A stretch of DNA of 64,000 nucleotides from Monodelphis domestica. Its lineage: Eukaryota > Chordata > Mammalia > Didelphimorphia > Didelphidae. Numbering within the stretch: position 1 is the stretch's first letter; each line of letters opens with the position of its first letter. Under the pieces are notes generated by a model, which worked only from the letters and a program-made list of their open reading frames with translations, ran no database searches and had not been told where the DNA came from. Below are positions 23,461 through 41,674 of the stretch, in pieces. The stretch spans positions 77,878,988 through 77,942,987 of the forward strand of contig NC_077227.1 of the NCBI RefSeq assembly GCF_027887165.1, written 5' to 3'. The position numbers were made by a program, and so were the translations under genes.

Positions 23461-24635
23461 CTTTCTATCATAACAAGACAGGTGTGAGAAGTGTTACTGT
23501 TATCTCATTCCCCTAACTCACTAATCGCTCCTCTGTATTGTCCTTTCTTCCAGAAAGTCAGAGGAAGAGGGGAGAGGGCCCAAGACCAAAGAGATGGGGA
23601 GTCAGAAGATTTAGGCTGAGTCCCAGCTCTTTCTTGTTACCTTGGAAAAGTCATCAGTTTCCTCATTTGTAAGATGAGGGGATCAGTCAGAACCAGTAGG
23701 AATGATGCTTCTGGCAAATTAAAAACAAGGAGAGTAGAGGCTGTCAGGTGGCACAGAGGATAGCCAGTCCAAACAGAAAAAGAAAAAAATACAAGGGAGG
23801 AGAATAGGAAGGGAAAACACTTCCCCTCCCAAAACTTCCACCCATCTCCTCCCTGTTCAACAAGACAAAGAAACTCCCCTGACCTCAGGGAGGGATTTCA
23901 CTCTCTGAACCTCTATTTTGACACCCAGAGAAAGTATTTTCCATGCTGGTTATGATTCCAACCGGGCCATAATACTTGCAGCTCCAACCTCACAACTCAC
24001 AAGGTTTTTGTGAGATATTTTTCCCTTCTGTGGAATGAAGATATAGCTCATAAACAAATTTCAAAGGTATGAACATTTCTAAGTTCCCTTCCAGCTAGGG
24101 GTAAATAATTAACATCTGGCACTTTGGGGAGGGGTGGGGTATATTAAGGACCTACTTTTAAGTTTAATCTGCATTATTAATATTTTCTCCATTACTTTCT
24201 TAAGTCTAAACAATCAACAAAACAATAAATCAAGCCCTGATTTTATGGCATTTATCAATTTCCAAGGAAATAATGTTCACACTGAAAACTTAACAATCAC
24301 TTTCCAGTCTAGAACACCCCTGCTTCCAGATGTAAATCAATGATGCTATTCTTTCATAGTCACCTTGGGGATACATTCTGAGACATGATGGCTCCCCATT
24401 TTACAGAGCCCACTCTCTCCCCTACACCCACTTCCACCTCTAGACTCCCCACTGCTGACCAGGAGTCCAAAAGGGACTGTGGCTTTTAGCCCTCTAGCCT
24501 GACCCGTGGACCCTTCATTTCTTTCACATGGAAAATGGCCCAGACACACCACTCCCAGTGTCCAGAAGTCTCCAAGGAACAGAGCCAAAGGACCTTCATT
24601 CCTATTTTTGGAAGAAGTCTCCTTATACAGGAGCA
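23461..24635. other. Mostly unique; MIR and SINE scraps
   Basis: 23590-23700 has a MIR-like piece (TCATCAGTTTCCTCATTTGT) and 23735-23765 a SINE head (GCTGTCAGGTGGCACAGAGG). Nothing else is recognisable. Confidence 0.45.
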
Positions 24636-24639
24636 AGAA

Positions 24640-24785
24640 GAGCATCAGATGTAGTCAGAAATCTGGGTTCAAAATCTGCCTCTACTATTTCCTAAATTCA
24701 TATTGAACCTCAGTTTCCTCATCTGTAAAAACGAGGGGGTCAGGTTGGTTACACTCTAGGTCTCTTTCAGTTGAAGTCTGTGTAT
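24640..24785 (+). mobile_element. MIR-type SINE fragment
   Basis: GATGTAGTCAGAAATCTGGG, CTCTACTATTTCCTAAATTC and CCTCAGTTTCCTCATCTGTA. Confidence 0.65.
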
Positions 24786-25920
24786 GAAGTCTTTTCCCAC
24801 TCCAGGGGCCAATTTAGTCTTTTATCACAAAGGCAGCTGTGAATGACCAGGCCAGCTGGAGGAAAGAGAAGGAACAATTCTGAAAGGGAAAAAGAGCCTC
24901 CTTGCCTTCTTTATCTTAAAAGACCTCTTGAATCTGGGACTCTCAAGTGGGAGGGACATGAGGATAGCAGGAAGGGAGTCAGGATGATTCCGATGAGACT
25001 GGAACCTGATGGGAACAAAGTGGAGATTCCCAAGCACAGAGGATGAGACAAGAAGGGCACTGGGCCCATCCATCCAGGGGCACCCTTGCACTGTGGCTCT
25101 GTGCCACAACAGGACTCCTGGGTGGCTAATAAATGGATTCCAGGTTAAGCCTTGGAACTGTAACTTTTTTTAACTGCTGCCTACCATTCCCCAAGGAAGG
25201 GCAGAATTCAGCAGCAAAGAGCCTAATGAAGACCAGTCTGACTTGGACCAGCAGGGTCGGAGTCAGCCAGTGCAGGAATGGGGAGAAAAAGAAGGGGGGG
25301 CAGAGGTGTGAGCGAAGAGAAACCAGAGCGGGAGGAGAGGGCCCGAGGGGATAGAGATAAGAGAGCCAAGTGAGCGAGAGAAGGAACAGGAGGGGAGCAA
25401 GATAAGGAGGAATGGATGGGGAGAGAAAAGACTCTGGGGAGACGCACTGGACCGAAGGCAGCAGAAGGACTTCGGAGGAGCAAGAGGCAGAAGGCAAGGG
25501 GCCAGAGGCCCAGAAGGGGGAAGAAGGGAGAGAGCGGGGGCTCGGGACAGGGCGCGCCCGCGAGCAGAGCCCCCGCGGAGGGGGGTGAGGAGGATGGAGT
25601 GGGCGAGGGGGGTCAGACCTGCCTCCCTGTTGCCCCGGGGCCACGGGCCGCAGGAGATTGGCTGCGGCTAATCGGCGGGGCTGCAGCCAGAGCTCCGAGG
25701 TGGGTGGCGCCAGGGTTACTCAATCGGCCCGCCCGGGAGCCCAACCTGCGGCAGACACCCACTTCGCTCCTGCGCCGCGCGCTGCGCGCTGCGAAGTCAC
25801 CGTGCCCGAAGCCGAGCGGACGGACCACCAGAGGACAGGGACAGATTAGGGCCACCGCGCAGCGGCTAGGGGGCCGGGGGAGCGGCCCGAGCCCTGGCCC
25901 GAGGCCGCAGAGGGAGAGAA

Positions 25921-31685
<5,765 letters not shown>

Positions 31686-31920
31686 AGGGTAGTCCTCCTT
31701 TGTCCCCCACCCAGCCTTCCCTGGTCTCAGCCGGTGCCTTCTTCCCAGCCCTATGGACTAGCTGTCTCTTCAGCCACCCCCACCCTGGTCTTCCCTCCTG
31801 CTCTGACCATTCCTGATGGAGTCACTGAGAGGGAGAGAGGACAGTTTCCCATGAGGGGGGAAATAACAAGGAAACTGAGGCAAGCTAGTCTCGCCATGGG
31901 CCAACAGGTGATATCCTAGC

Positions 31921-32013
<93 letters not shown>

Positions 32014-32650
32014 CTGGTCTTCCCTCCCTCACTGACCAAGATATACCATGGTGGCCCTGCTTTAGGTTTCCTCTAACCCAGGCATGCTGTCTTATCCCTC
32101 TGAGAGACCTCTGGGTCTCAGCAAGCAGGAGGAGGGGGCAGGTATGTGAAGAGACGGGTTATTTCCAGAAGGAGATCAGTTAGCGTGGCCTCTCTCACTC
32201 TCAGTGATGGAAACAAGGATGAGGAAGTCTGATTCTGAAATAGAATGAGCTGCCCTGAGTAGCATCGAAGTTCAGTCCCTTCCTCTCCTCACCTCATTCC
32301 TCCAGAAAGGAAAAGAAGTGAGAAACACCAGGGAAATGCCTTGTGGGGTTTATCATCAAAGCCCCAACCTTCCCTCCTTCCCCTTCTACCACTGACCTCA
32401 TCTCACCCCATTTCTCTACCCCTCTGTCCTTGAACTAAATGGGAAGACCAGTCCCCCATCTCTATGCAATTACTGCCCCCTACAAAATTTCTCCTGGGAA
32501 GGTTCATTTGCCACCCTTAAAATCTGCCCGCCATTTTCCCCACCTTCCAACCAACCGTGTTTAAGTAAATTATTGCTGGTGCTGAGGTCATAGGGGCTAG
32601 AGGATTTATGTCATATTTTTTTTGTAAGTTTCTAATTAAATCTGAGAAAC
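31686..32650 (+). other. SFRP5: SFRP5 3' UTR (inferred)
   Basis: The most plausible poly(A) signal is ATTAAA at 32635-32640, after a T-rich stretch (TTTTTTTTGTAAG). The UTR would be about 960 nt and includes a GA repeat. The end is an inference; no AATAAA occurs closer. Confidence 0.55.
31924..32013 (+). repeat. (GA)n tract within SFRP5 3' UTR
   Basis: About 90 bp of GA units with small interruptions (AGGAGAG, GAAGACAG), expected in the mature mRNA if the UTR call is right. Confidence 0.95.
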
Positions 32651-32879
32651 CACCCAGTGGATGTGGACCAAACATTTCTTTGCCCGACATCCTCAGAGAG
32701 ACTGGGGTGGGAGGGACAATTAGAAGGAAAGAAGCCTTCCTTCAGAAATATGCATACTTTACACTTAGTAGAATAGGAACAATAATCTGAATGGTATGTA
32801 TAGATGGGCTTTTAAGATTTGCAAAATGCTTTCCCCCGTAAAACTCCCTGAGGTAGGTGAATATAGAGGAGAAAACAAA

Positions 32880-33075
32880 TGGTAGTGAGTAGTAAAGTGG
32901 ATAGAACACTGGACCTCAGACACTGGGCAAGTCATTTCACCTCAGTGTGCCTCAGTTTCCACATCTGTAACATGACAATAATAATAGTAATTACTCCAAG
33001 GATTGTCATGAGGATAAAATGGGTGAACCCTGAAATGTGCTCGCAAGCCATAAAGTGCCATATAAATACTAGCAA
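32880..33075 (+). mobile_element. MIR-type SINE
   Basis: GATAGAACACTGGACCTCAG, CTCAGTTTCCACATCTGTAA and AAGTGCCATATAAATACTAG. Confidence 0.75.
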
Positions 33076-33079
33076 TCAT

Positions 33080-33320
33080 CATTGTTGTTATTTGTCCTTT
33101 TTTGAAGAGGACCAATGATGTCACAGGGTGATATCTTGACTTGTGCCAAGTGAATTAGATATAAGTGAGGCAGAGCTGCACGTCATCAACCTCACTCTCT
33201 CTTCCAGAGTCATCAGAGTCCAGTGTCAGGCCAAAAGACAAGATGATGGTCAATGGCCCAATGCCATGGATGACCTTGGCGTCTAAGCTGTAAGCACTCC
33301 CTAGCACTTGTCATTATTGT
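33080..33320 (+). repeat. Old interspersed repeat, family not named
   Basis: TTTTGAAGAGGACCAATGAT, GCAGAGCTGCACGTCATCAA and ATGGATGACCTTGGCGTCTA match a medium-copy mammalian repeat I recognise by text but cannot name with certainty. Confidence 0.5.
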
Positions 33321-33339
33321 TATTGCACAGCAATCATCA

Positions 33340-33630
33340 ACATTATTAATATGAGGCACCTACTATGTGCCACATGCTGGGGCTACAAAGACATAAATGA
33401 AACAGTCCCTGCCCTCAAAGCCACAGATGAGGATGTATAAAACCTAGGGATAAGGCCTGGACCTATCATTTAGAGGAGTAGAAGCTCCTGGTACGCAACT
33501 CACTAAATCAGGCAAGTTGGTGTCTTCTCTGCAATTTAGAGTCCTAAAGAATTGCCTAGAACAGAGGGGTCAAGCTCTACTAGGTCAAGGCACCTACTAT
33601 GTGCCAGATGCTGGGGCTACAACCCCAGCC
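33340..33630 (+). mobile_element. L2-like 3' ends, locally repeated
   Basis: Copies at 33350-33420 and 33583-33622 both contain GGCACCTACTATGTGCCA followed by ATGCTGGGGCTACAA. Confidence 0.55.
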
Positions 33631-33779
33631 GATGTCACCGCTTTCATCAGCCAACCCCTGGGGAAGATAAGTCAGTGTCAGAGGGGACTGTGTAATGGAG
33701 TAATGAGGAGCTTGTTCAGTTTCCCAGTGACTGGATGCATGAAATCAAATTCTCCTAGTCAGAAGAAAAAATGTCTAGA

Positions 33780-34080
33780 ACTTGGAATCGAGAGACCTGG
33801 GTTTGAATTCTCCCTCAGGCACTTCCTAGCTCTATGATCATCATAAAAATAGCAAGCATTTAGAGAACACAGTCTTTTTACACATCATCTCGTTTGGTTC
33901 TCCCAACAACCCCTTTGTGAGAAGTGCTGTCAAGCCTGTTTGGATGAATTCATGAGCTAGTCATTCCCTTCCCTGGGCTCTAGTGTCCTCATCTGTAAAA
34001 TGGGGGTGATCGTGTGGGCGTCATACTGCCTATCTCACAGCTCTATGGAGAGGAGAATGCTTGACAGACCTTAGCCAAAT
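33780..34080 (+). mobile_element. MIR-type SINE fragments
   Basis: TTTGAATTCTCCCTCAGGCA, TCATCTGTAAAATGGGGGTG and TACACATCATCTCGTTTGG belong to at least two overlapping old SINE pieces. Confidence 0.6.
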
Positions 34081-34602
34081 CTGGGAAGGATTTGTGCTGA
34101 ACTCTCTGGGTGGCAGTCCTGGGCAAATAACTAAAGATTTCAGACAACCCAACCAAGATTTAGGAGATAAACCTTTAGGGAGTTCATTGTCTTGCCTACT
34201 GTCACCCCACTAATCGGAGGCAAGATTTCAACCCAGGCCTTTCTGACTAAGCCTGACTCCATGCATCAGACCCCTAGAGGGTAAATAAGGGAGCTCCTAT
34301 TATTCTGCTTGCCAGAGAGGAGCAAGGGAAGCCACAATCCCAGGAGCCCTGCTCCAGGGTTTGAACAATGGCCCCTCTCATTCTTGACCTTCAGATCCCT
34401 ATAGATGGGCAATTCATGATTTAGGAAGCACAATGAAGAGGCCAGTGTAAGTTTGGAGATTTGGGGAAGGGCAGGAGTCACTGAAAGCTAGACCCCTAGG
34501 TAGGCTACAGGGACCCAAAATTAAAGTTAGGAGAGAGCTAGATCTGGAGTCAGGTTTGGATCCTGATTCTGCCACTTAATATTTAAGTCAAGAAGCATTT
34601 AG

Positions 34603-34945
34603 TAGGCCAGCTAGGTGGCTCAGTGGATAGAGCCCCAAGTCTGGAATGGGGAGACCTGGGTCCAAATCTGACCTCAGACATTTCCTGTGACCCTGGGCAA
34701 GTCACTTAACCCCAGATGCCTAGCCCTTGCCACTCTTCTGTTTTAGAACTGATACTAAAGGGGGTGGCTCAGTGGATTGAGATCCAGGTGCAGAAATAGG
34801 AGGTCCTGAGTTCAAATGTGACCACAGGCACTTCTTAACTATGTGGCCCTGGGCAAGTCACTTAACCTCTCCATTGCCTAGCCCTTGCCACTTTTCTGCC
34901 TACGGTGGAAGGTAAGGTTTTAAAAAAATTGATACTAAAACAAAG
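34603..34945 (+). mobile_element. CORE-SINE inserted in the tail of another CORE-SINE
   Basis: The first copy (34603-34759) and second copy (34760-34929) lie in the same orientation. TGATACTAAA occurs at 34750-34759 and again at 34930-34939, a 10-bp target duplication around the second, younger copy. Confidence 0.85.
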
Positions 34946-35229
34946 TTAAAATTTTTTTTTAAATCATTTCTTAAAGTGCCTACTATTCACCAGGCACTGA
35001 GCATACAAGGAAAGGCAAAAATGTGACCTCAGGTAAGTTAATTTGTTGGTGCTTCAGTTTTACCATATATAAAATGGAGGGGTTGGACCAGATGACTTTC
35101 AAGCTCTAAATGAATAATTCTCCACTCTACCATACCAGAGATACCTATGCTGTGAAGAGGTAAGCTGCCCAGGTTTAGAGTAGAGGTAAAGGTTGGTTAC
35201 TGGCAGGAGACACACGAGGCTCAAGAGCA

Positions 35230-35455
35230 TACTTTAAAAACAGGTTCTGGACATGCCAGATCTGGAGTTAGGAAGACCTCAGTTTAAATCCAGCCTCAAA
35301 CATACTAGTGATGTGACCCTGAGCAAGTCACTGTTTCCCTCAGTTTCCTCATCTGAAAAATGAGCCAGAGAAGGAAATGGCAAACCACTCCAGTGTCTTT
35401 GCCAAGAAAACTCCCAGCGGGGTCATAAAGAGTCGAACACAGCTGAGCAACAACA
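35230..35455 (+). mobile_element. RTE-tailed SINE, near full length
   Basis: GAGTTAGGAAGACCTCAGTT, GGAAATGGCAAACCACTCCA, GTGTCTTTGCCAAG and AAGAGTCGAACACAGCTGAG with ACAACA end. Confidence 0.85.
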
Positions 35456-35489
35456 CTGTTAACTACTGTGAGGGGTTTAGGGTCTGCAT

Positions 35490-35760
35490 TTGGGAGTAAT
35501 AGAGATTTGGCTTAAAGAAATCCATAACTATAAGAGTAGGGAGCATTTATATAGCACTTTGTTTTGCAAATGGATTTATATATATTTTTATTATCTTATT
35601 TGACCTTTACAACAAACCTGGGAAGTTATCATCTATTATTATTCATCTCCATTTTAGACAGATAAAGAAACTGAGGCAGAAAGTGGTTAAGCCCAGGGTC
35701 ACACAATTGGAATCAAGCTTTGAACCCTTGTCTTCATCACTCCAGATCACTCTATCCCTT
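35490..35760 (+). mobile_element. MIR-type SINE
   Basis: GCATTTATATAGCACTTTGT, AGATAAAGAAACTGAGGCAG and GCCCAGGGTCACACAATTGG. Confidence 0.75.
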
Positions 35761-35784
35761 ATGCAGTTTGCATGCAAAATTCCA

Positions 35785-35955
35785 GGTGAGGGGACAGCAA
35801 GGTGGCTCCGTGGATTGAGCCAGGCCTAGAGCCTGGAGGGCCTGGGTACAGATCTCTCTGTGTGACCCTGGGCAGGTCACTTAAACTCCTTTGCCTAGCC
35901 CTTGCTGCTCTTCTGCCATGGAACAGTATTGATTCTAAGGCGGAAGGTAAGGGTT
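35785..35955 (+). mobile_element. CORE-SINE (WSINE1-like)
   Basis: GGGGACAGCAAGGTGGCTCC, GTGACCCTGGGCAGGTCACT, TGCCTAGCCCTTGCTGCTCT and GTATTGATTCTAAGGCGGAA. Confidence 0.85.
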
Positions 35956-36304
35956 TTGTGTTTTGTTTTGTTTTTTAATGTAGGTGGGCTGGAGGATCAC
36001 AGACTCAACAAACTTTGAACAGGTGCTCTGAGGTAAATCTCTTCCCTTTGGGATTAGTAAACAGAGTAGGGTTTTCTGAGGTTGAGCTAGGCAGAAAGCC
36101 TGGCTGGGGCATTCTTGCTTTGAGCTAGTGTTCATTTGCGCTATTATGGCCGTCTTCCACCTTCTCTCTCTCCCTTTTCCCAATCCCAAAAGGAAGCTTC
36201 ATGGGATGCCTTTGAATCCCAACCCCAACCCGGGCTCTCATCTCCTTGCTCTCCACCTCCAGGGATGAGCACAAGTGGCAGGTGGTAGATCTGATGAGGC
36301 TCCT

Positions 36305-36525
36305 TCTAGAACAGGGATTCTTATCCAAGGGGTCTGTGGACAGATTTCATGGGGTCCACAAACTTGCATGAGAAAAAGAATATATCTTTATTTTCAACAG
36401 TCTCTAATCAATTTAGTGTTTCCTTCAGTTATTGAAAAGCATTATTCCAAGGGGGTCCAGAGGCTTCAATACACTGCTAAAGAGATCCATGATACTAAAA
36501 TGTGAGCAATCGCTATTCTTAGGGA
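36305..36525 (+). mobile_element. Possible non-autonomous DNA transposon
   Basis: GGGATTCTTATCCAAGGGGT opens and TCGCTATTCTTAGGGATT closes a 200-bp unit with GGGGTCCACAAACTTGC and GGGGGTCCAGAGGCTTC inside. This matches an old interspersed repeat known for 'aagggttaag..ggggtccatg' ends. The family is uncertain. Confidence 0.45.
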
Positions 36526-37319
36526 TTAATCAAGGAACTTGAATGATGATGTCTTGACTGCCTGGCTTTCTGGAGGAAAGAAAGGAGAAACATCAATGCC
36601 TATTCAGTGGAAGAAGAGTTTGGCCTCCATTTTCTCTGTCCAAGGGCTTTTTTTTTTTGCTCCAAAAAGCAGGTTTCCCCCACATCCATCCCAAAAAGGG
36701 AAAAAGCAACTCCTATAGGAAAAAAATTTTAAAAGAGGGAAGGGGAAAGAAAAGGGCCAGATCCCAAGAATTCCACTTCTGAGGAAAGACAGAGTTCTCT
36801 GAGGCCACACCAACAGGTGGGGCATAAAATCATTGCAGGATGACAGCACTGGAGTATAAATCACCCTCCCTGAACAAGCAGGTGGGCCAGCCACAAAGTA
36901 AACACTAAGCATGGACAGCTTCCCCCTCGTCTCTACCGCAGAGGGAGAAGACACTGCTCTCTGCTCATCTGATCTCCTGAATCTGGGCCTTGTCTCTTGC
37001 CCTCACTCTGGTCAAATATTTGTGGATGCTTTCTTGGCGAGTTGGGACCAGGGATATTTTTCCACTGCACAGACAAACCAGCCTCCATCTCCTCTTGGTC
37101 CCGGCATAGTACCTACCTCTGTTAGGCGCTGGCAGCTCAAAGAAGGACTTGCCCAGCTTGTTCTCTCACCCTATCTGACATTTTCTTCTGAAGGAGCCCT
37201 ATGCCCTGTGGTCAACATCACCAGTTCCTTATTCATTTCTAACACTTCAGTCTACAAAGGGCTTCACATTCACTCTCCCACGTGGTTCCTCACAACAAGC
37301 CTGGAGGTAGCTAGTAACA
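36526..37319. other. Unique-looking spacer, no gene
   Basis: A 159-codon + frame (36911-37390) and a 116-codon minus frame overlap here. Neither shows a domain, signal peptide, splice context or known family, and the + frame runs into MIR sequence at its end. Confidence 0.4.
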
Positions 37320-37930
37320 ACAATCCATATTTATTTAGCACTTCACAGGCAGCTAGATGGCCAGTGCATGGAGCACTGGATGGAGACTGAGATGTGAATT
37401 CCAATTCTGCCCGAGTCACTCATTGCAGTCTTATGAACCTGGGTGAGTCCTTTAATACTCTCAACCTCAGTTCCACATTTATAAAATAGAAACAAAAGTC
37501 ACACGACTTTGCAAGATGGTTGCTGGAGATCAAATAACAGATGCAAAGTGTTTTTCAAACCCCAAAATGCTCTAGAAATGCTGGCAATTATTATTATCCC
37601 AAGGCATTTTCCTGGCAATAAGCTTGTGAAGTAGATTCTACTAGTGTTCTCATCATTTGCAGGTGACTAAACTGAGGCTCTGGGGTTAGCAACTCAGTCA
37701 CAAAGTGATCATTGACACCTTAACATCTATGAAGCACTTTACCTACATAATCTCGGAACTTCAGTGTGAGAGGGAGGAACCACAGGTGTTACAATCGCCC
37801 TTTTAGTGAGGTTCAGAAGGACAAAATTATGACATAGTTACACAGCTAGTATCAGAGGTGACATTTGAACCAGGTCTTCCTGATTTCAAGTGTAGAGATC
37901 TATCCAGTAGACCGACATCCAGCCAAGACG
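37320..37930 (+). mobile_element. Cluster of MIR-type SINEs
   Basis: Pieces at 37350-37600 (GAGCACTGGATGGAGACTGA, CTCAACCTCAGTTCCACAT), 37600-37700 (AAACTGAGGCTCTGGGG) and 37715-37925 (TCTATGAAGCACTTTACCT, GAACCAGGTCTTCCTGATTT). Confidence 0.65.
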
Positions 37931-38554
37931 AAGATGGTCTGGTCCAGGATCTACTGCTCTTCCCACTATGACACACTGCCTCTGCTATGTACCCATAGGA
38001 CAGGTATAGTTGGGGGAGGGCCAGAGAAAGTCTAAATGGTTTGTCCAGAGTTAATGTCTAGTAAATGAGAGGACTGGGTTCAACATCAGGTCTTCCAACT
38101 CCAGTGCTCCTTGCACTGTGACTACCATGACTACCAGCGTTATCTTATTCCACTTCCTCCCTTCCCCAATGTCAGCTTCTCCTTTTTTGAATACTCATGC
38201 TGCTTCAGAGAGGAAGTATGGGAGAATAGAAAGTGCAGGATTTAATTAGCAGTGACCTAGGGTCCATGCAAACCTTAGTCATTTACTAATGGTACTAGGC
38301 CATGGGACAAGCCATCATTCTCCTCTCTGAATGTTTCCTCATCTTCAAAACTGGATGCTTACCCCAGAGTAGTGAGAAGTAAACCCCAAAGCACTGTACA
38401 AATGCCAGCTTTCATTATTACCCATCAAGATGGGGCTCCTAGCTTGGCACCTTTCAGCATCTGTGATCAGCTCCCAAGACTGAGCTAGAAAGCACTCCAG
38501 TGGTCAACAATGTCCTTGAGTCATAGGATGACTGGACTTAGCTTTCCTTCCACA

Positions 38555-38735
38555 ACACTCAGTAATCACGGGCCTGAAAATGGAAGGTCCTGGGTTCAGA
38601 TCTGATCTCAGATACTTTCTAGCTGTGTGAGCCTGGGCAAGTCACTTAACCCCCCATTGCCAAACCCTTACCACTCTTCTGCTTAGCAAGGTTACTTAGT
38701 ATTGATTCTAAGACAAAAGGTAAGTGTTAAAAAAA
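38555..38735 (+). mobile_element. CORE-SINE, 5'-truncated
   Basis: GGTCCTGGGTTCAGATCTGA, GTGAGCCTGGGCAAGTCACT, AGTATTGATTCTAAGACAAA and a short A tail. Confidence 0.85.
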
Positions 38736-40019
38736 TATTCAGTAATCAAAGAGATGTCAAATGTTAGTGCCAGAAGGGGCCTTAGAGATCATGTAGTCTA
38801 ATTCCTTCCTTTTAGCAAAAAGGAAGCTGAGACTGTGATGAAGTGATTTGCCCAAGCCCAGGCTGCAAATCTCTGCAAACCTGGGACTAGAAGGTAGGTC
38901 TCCAGTCAGCTAGCCCAATGCTCCTTCCCACACATCCAAAACACTTGGATGGGGGAGCACCCAGATGTGTGCAGCCCCTAGGGCTCAAGCCAACACAAGA
39001 TCCCAAGGAAGAACTCAAGCTTCCCTACTGGCAGCCAGCTGGGGTTCTCAGGGCTGAAGATGCAGCAGCCTGAACCCTCCGTCATCCGTGACCCTGTCTG
39101 TAGTCTGCCTCTGTTCCCAGCAACGGGGGTCACATTCCTGAACTTCTTTGCCAACTGCAATCCTGACAAAAGTTCACTCCTTGGGAAAACCCGCATGGGA
39201 GCTGTTGTGGCTGGAATGTGTGGCTGGGTTCTAGCTTCCCAGTCAGGGGAGCACAATACAGTGGGGTGGAGGGGAAAGCTGAGGCTGGAGAAGTGGGGGA
39301 AGGGGCCTGAAGGAGTCTGGAATCCCACAGTCCCCAGACAGCCTGGGCGTGAATGGAATGTGCTGTACTTGGGGTTGGGCTGAAGGCCCAGCCATCTAAC
39401 CCATCACAATCCCTTGGCTAAAGGGATAAGATTGGAAGCGGAGAGCAGACAGGGGTTACCAAGGGCCACTAGGAGTTTAAAAAAGACCCACACCAAACAA
39501 TTGGCACTGATTCCCAAGAAGCTAAGTCCAGTCCAAGGGGATCTAAGCCCACTTCGATCCTATTCAGCAGTTGTGAATCTTGGGGGAAGAAGTCAGGATT
39601 ATTGTTCAGCCACCCCCTTCCTCTGAGACACTGAATAAGACTTAATGCGTTATCTGATTTCCATCAGCCATAAGAGAGATGCTTGGTCTGAGGGGGTAAG
39701 TCACTTCATGGCTCTAAGCCTGTTTTCTCATCTGTAAAATGGAAACAAGTGAAAAAGGTGCCTTATAAACTGTAGAGGCTCCCCAAGTATGGGCTATTAT
39801 CAGTATTATTTATACCTATGAAGAACTTCTCTAGTGAGTTGAGTAGGCTTTACTGGAAACAAAAAATAGTGGCTCCAGAATAAGAAAATGGAATTGAGAT
39901 TTCAGCCAGGGGTCAGCCAGAGTCAAGCACATAAGCCCCCATTAGACAACATCCAGATGAATTATAATTAAAATACTACAACCCAAATACTTTCTTCCCA
40001 AATATCCTGAAAAGGGCAG
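38736..40019. other. Spacer with MIR scraps, no gene
   Basis: 38760-38930 resembles an old MIR/THER piece (GTGCCAGAAGGGGCCTTAGA). 38940-39650 looks unique, with 107-116-codon frames open on both strands but without motifs. Confidence 0.4.
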
Positions 40020-41180
40020 TCCCATCTTACAAAATGAGGCACAGGGAGGTTAAATGACTTGTCCAAGGCCACACAGTCAATGCATCAGAATCGGGACTTG
40101 GAGTCAGAACACCTAGGTTAGTATGCTAACTGTCTATCTGTACAATCCTGGGCATCACTTCCTCTCGGTGCCTTGTTTCCTCATTTTAAAAACAGACAAA
40201 TATTCATACTACCTACACCCAGGGTTAATGAGGAAAAAATTCTGCAGTCATAATACCCTCTGCAGATGTGTGCTATTATTTAATTTTTATTAATTCCGCT
40301 CATTTCCTTCTGTTCATTCTTCCAGGCATTAAGAAATATCTGACATCTCTGACCTTCATAAAAACCCATTGCATACCTAGACAGTAATCAAACCCTTCCC
40401 CCCTCCTTCTCCTAGCCAAACTTGAATTCCTTTTCCTAACCGGTGCGTGCTCTGCTCATTTTGCTATCTTTGCTGCTCTTCTCTGATCTCCTCCAGTTTC
40501 AATCCAACCACAATGTCCACAGTACTGTTCAGGGAGCTAAATTTCTCCACATCCACTTGATGGTGCTGACCAAAAGTGGGCACAATCCTCTAGTGTCAAG
40601 GTCAGACTAACAAAGCCCCAGATAGTGCCTTGGACACATGGGAACAGAAAAGATGCTTCTCAAGATGCGGCCAAAAGAATGACCTTACCAGAGCCCCTCT
40701 CTAGCAGAAGGAAATCTCCTGTAATAAACAAACCCATTAGGGCACTTTGGTTTGGGGGAGAAGACAGAATCTTCAACATCAGAGGCAAATAGATGACACA
40801 GGAGATTATGTCCTGGACTTGGAGGTAGGAAGACACGAGTTCAAATTCTTCCTGACACTGAATAGAAATGGAGATAATGATAATAGCTTCCTCAGGGGTT
40901 ATTATGAGGATCAAATAATATTTGTAAAATTCTCTGCAAACCTTAATGCCCTATATAGTGCCAGCTATTGTTATAGTCGCCAACTCACAAAGATGTTTTG
41001 AGGTTTGTAAAGCACTTTTTCCACCACAACCTTATAAAAGAGTTAATGCAAACATTTTAATACCCATTTTATAGATGAGGAAACTCGGGCTTTAAAAGGT
41101 TAAGTGACTTGTCTATACAGTTTATGCCTGATTTGGGGATTCAAACCCAAGTCAGTGTTCTCTTCCCACCATTCTCTCCA
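40020..41180 (+). mobile_element. MIR-type SINEs with unique sequence between
   Basis: Pieces at 40020-40290 (AAATGAGGCACAGGGAGG, TGACTTGTCCAAGGCCACAC), 40780-40980 (TCCTGGACTTGGAGGTAGGA, CCTATATAGTGCCAGCTATT) and 41000-41180 (TTTTATAGATGAGGAAACTC). Confidence 0.65.
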
Positions 41181-41674
41181 GTCAGAGCTGCTGAAGAAGT
41201 TGCTTTCTCCAAACTAAGAGTCCTAGTCCTTGACAGTGTAACTTGGACATGTAGCTAAACCCAAGAAATTCTTTCAGGATGTAAAACCAACCCCCTCTTC
41301 CTTCTCCATACTCACTATCTTAGGGACTGAATTCACCAGAAAGGGAGTGAATACCAGTCTAAGCTCCCCGAGTCCACATAGATAGCATTTGAAGGTTCAT
41401 TAAAGCACTTACCTTACAACTTTGGAAAAGGTTAAAAGAAAAAAATCCCATCTTACAGAGAAATTAAGTGACTTGTCTGTCCATAATCACCCAATCATGG
41501 AGTTTCAGGGAAAGTATTCAAACCTGGATCTTTTGGTTCCAACTCCAGTGGTCTTTCCATTGAATGGCCCATGACATCAGAGAGACAAGGGCCAGACCTT
41601 CTGGTCACTCAAAACCCAATTCAATTGAACATTTTTGTTCTTGCTGTATGAAAAGCTTGTAAGGTAGACAAAAA

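Noticed and set aside
36911-37390. 159-codon + frame in the SFRP5-ZFYVE27 spacer
   Set aside because: No recognisable domain or signal, no splice context, and it ends in MIR-derived sequence. Chance is more likely, though I cannot exclude a lineage-specific transcript.
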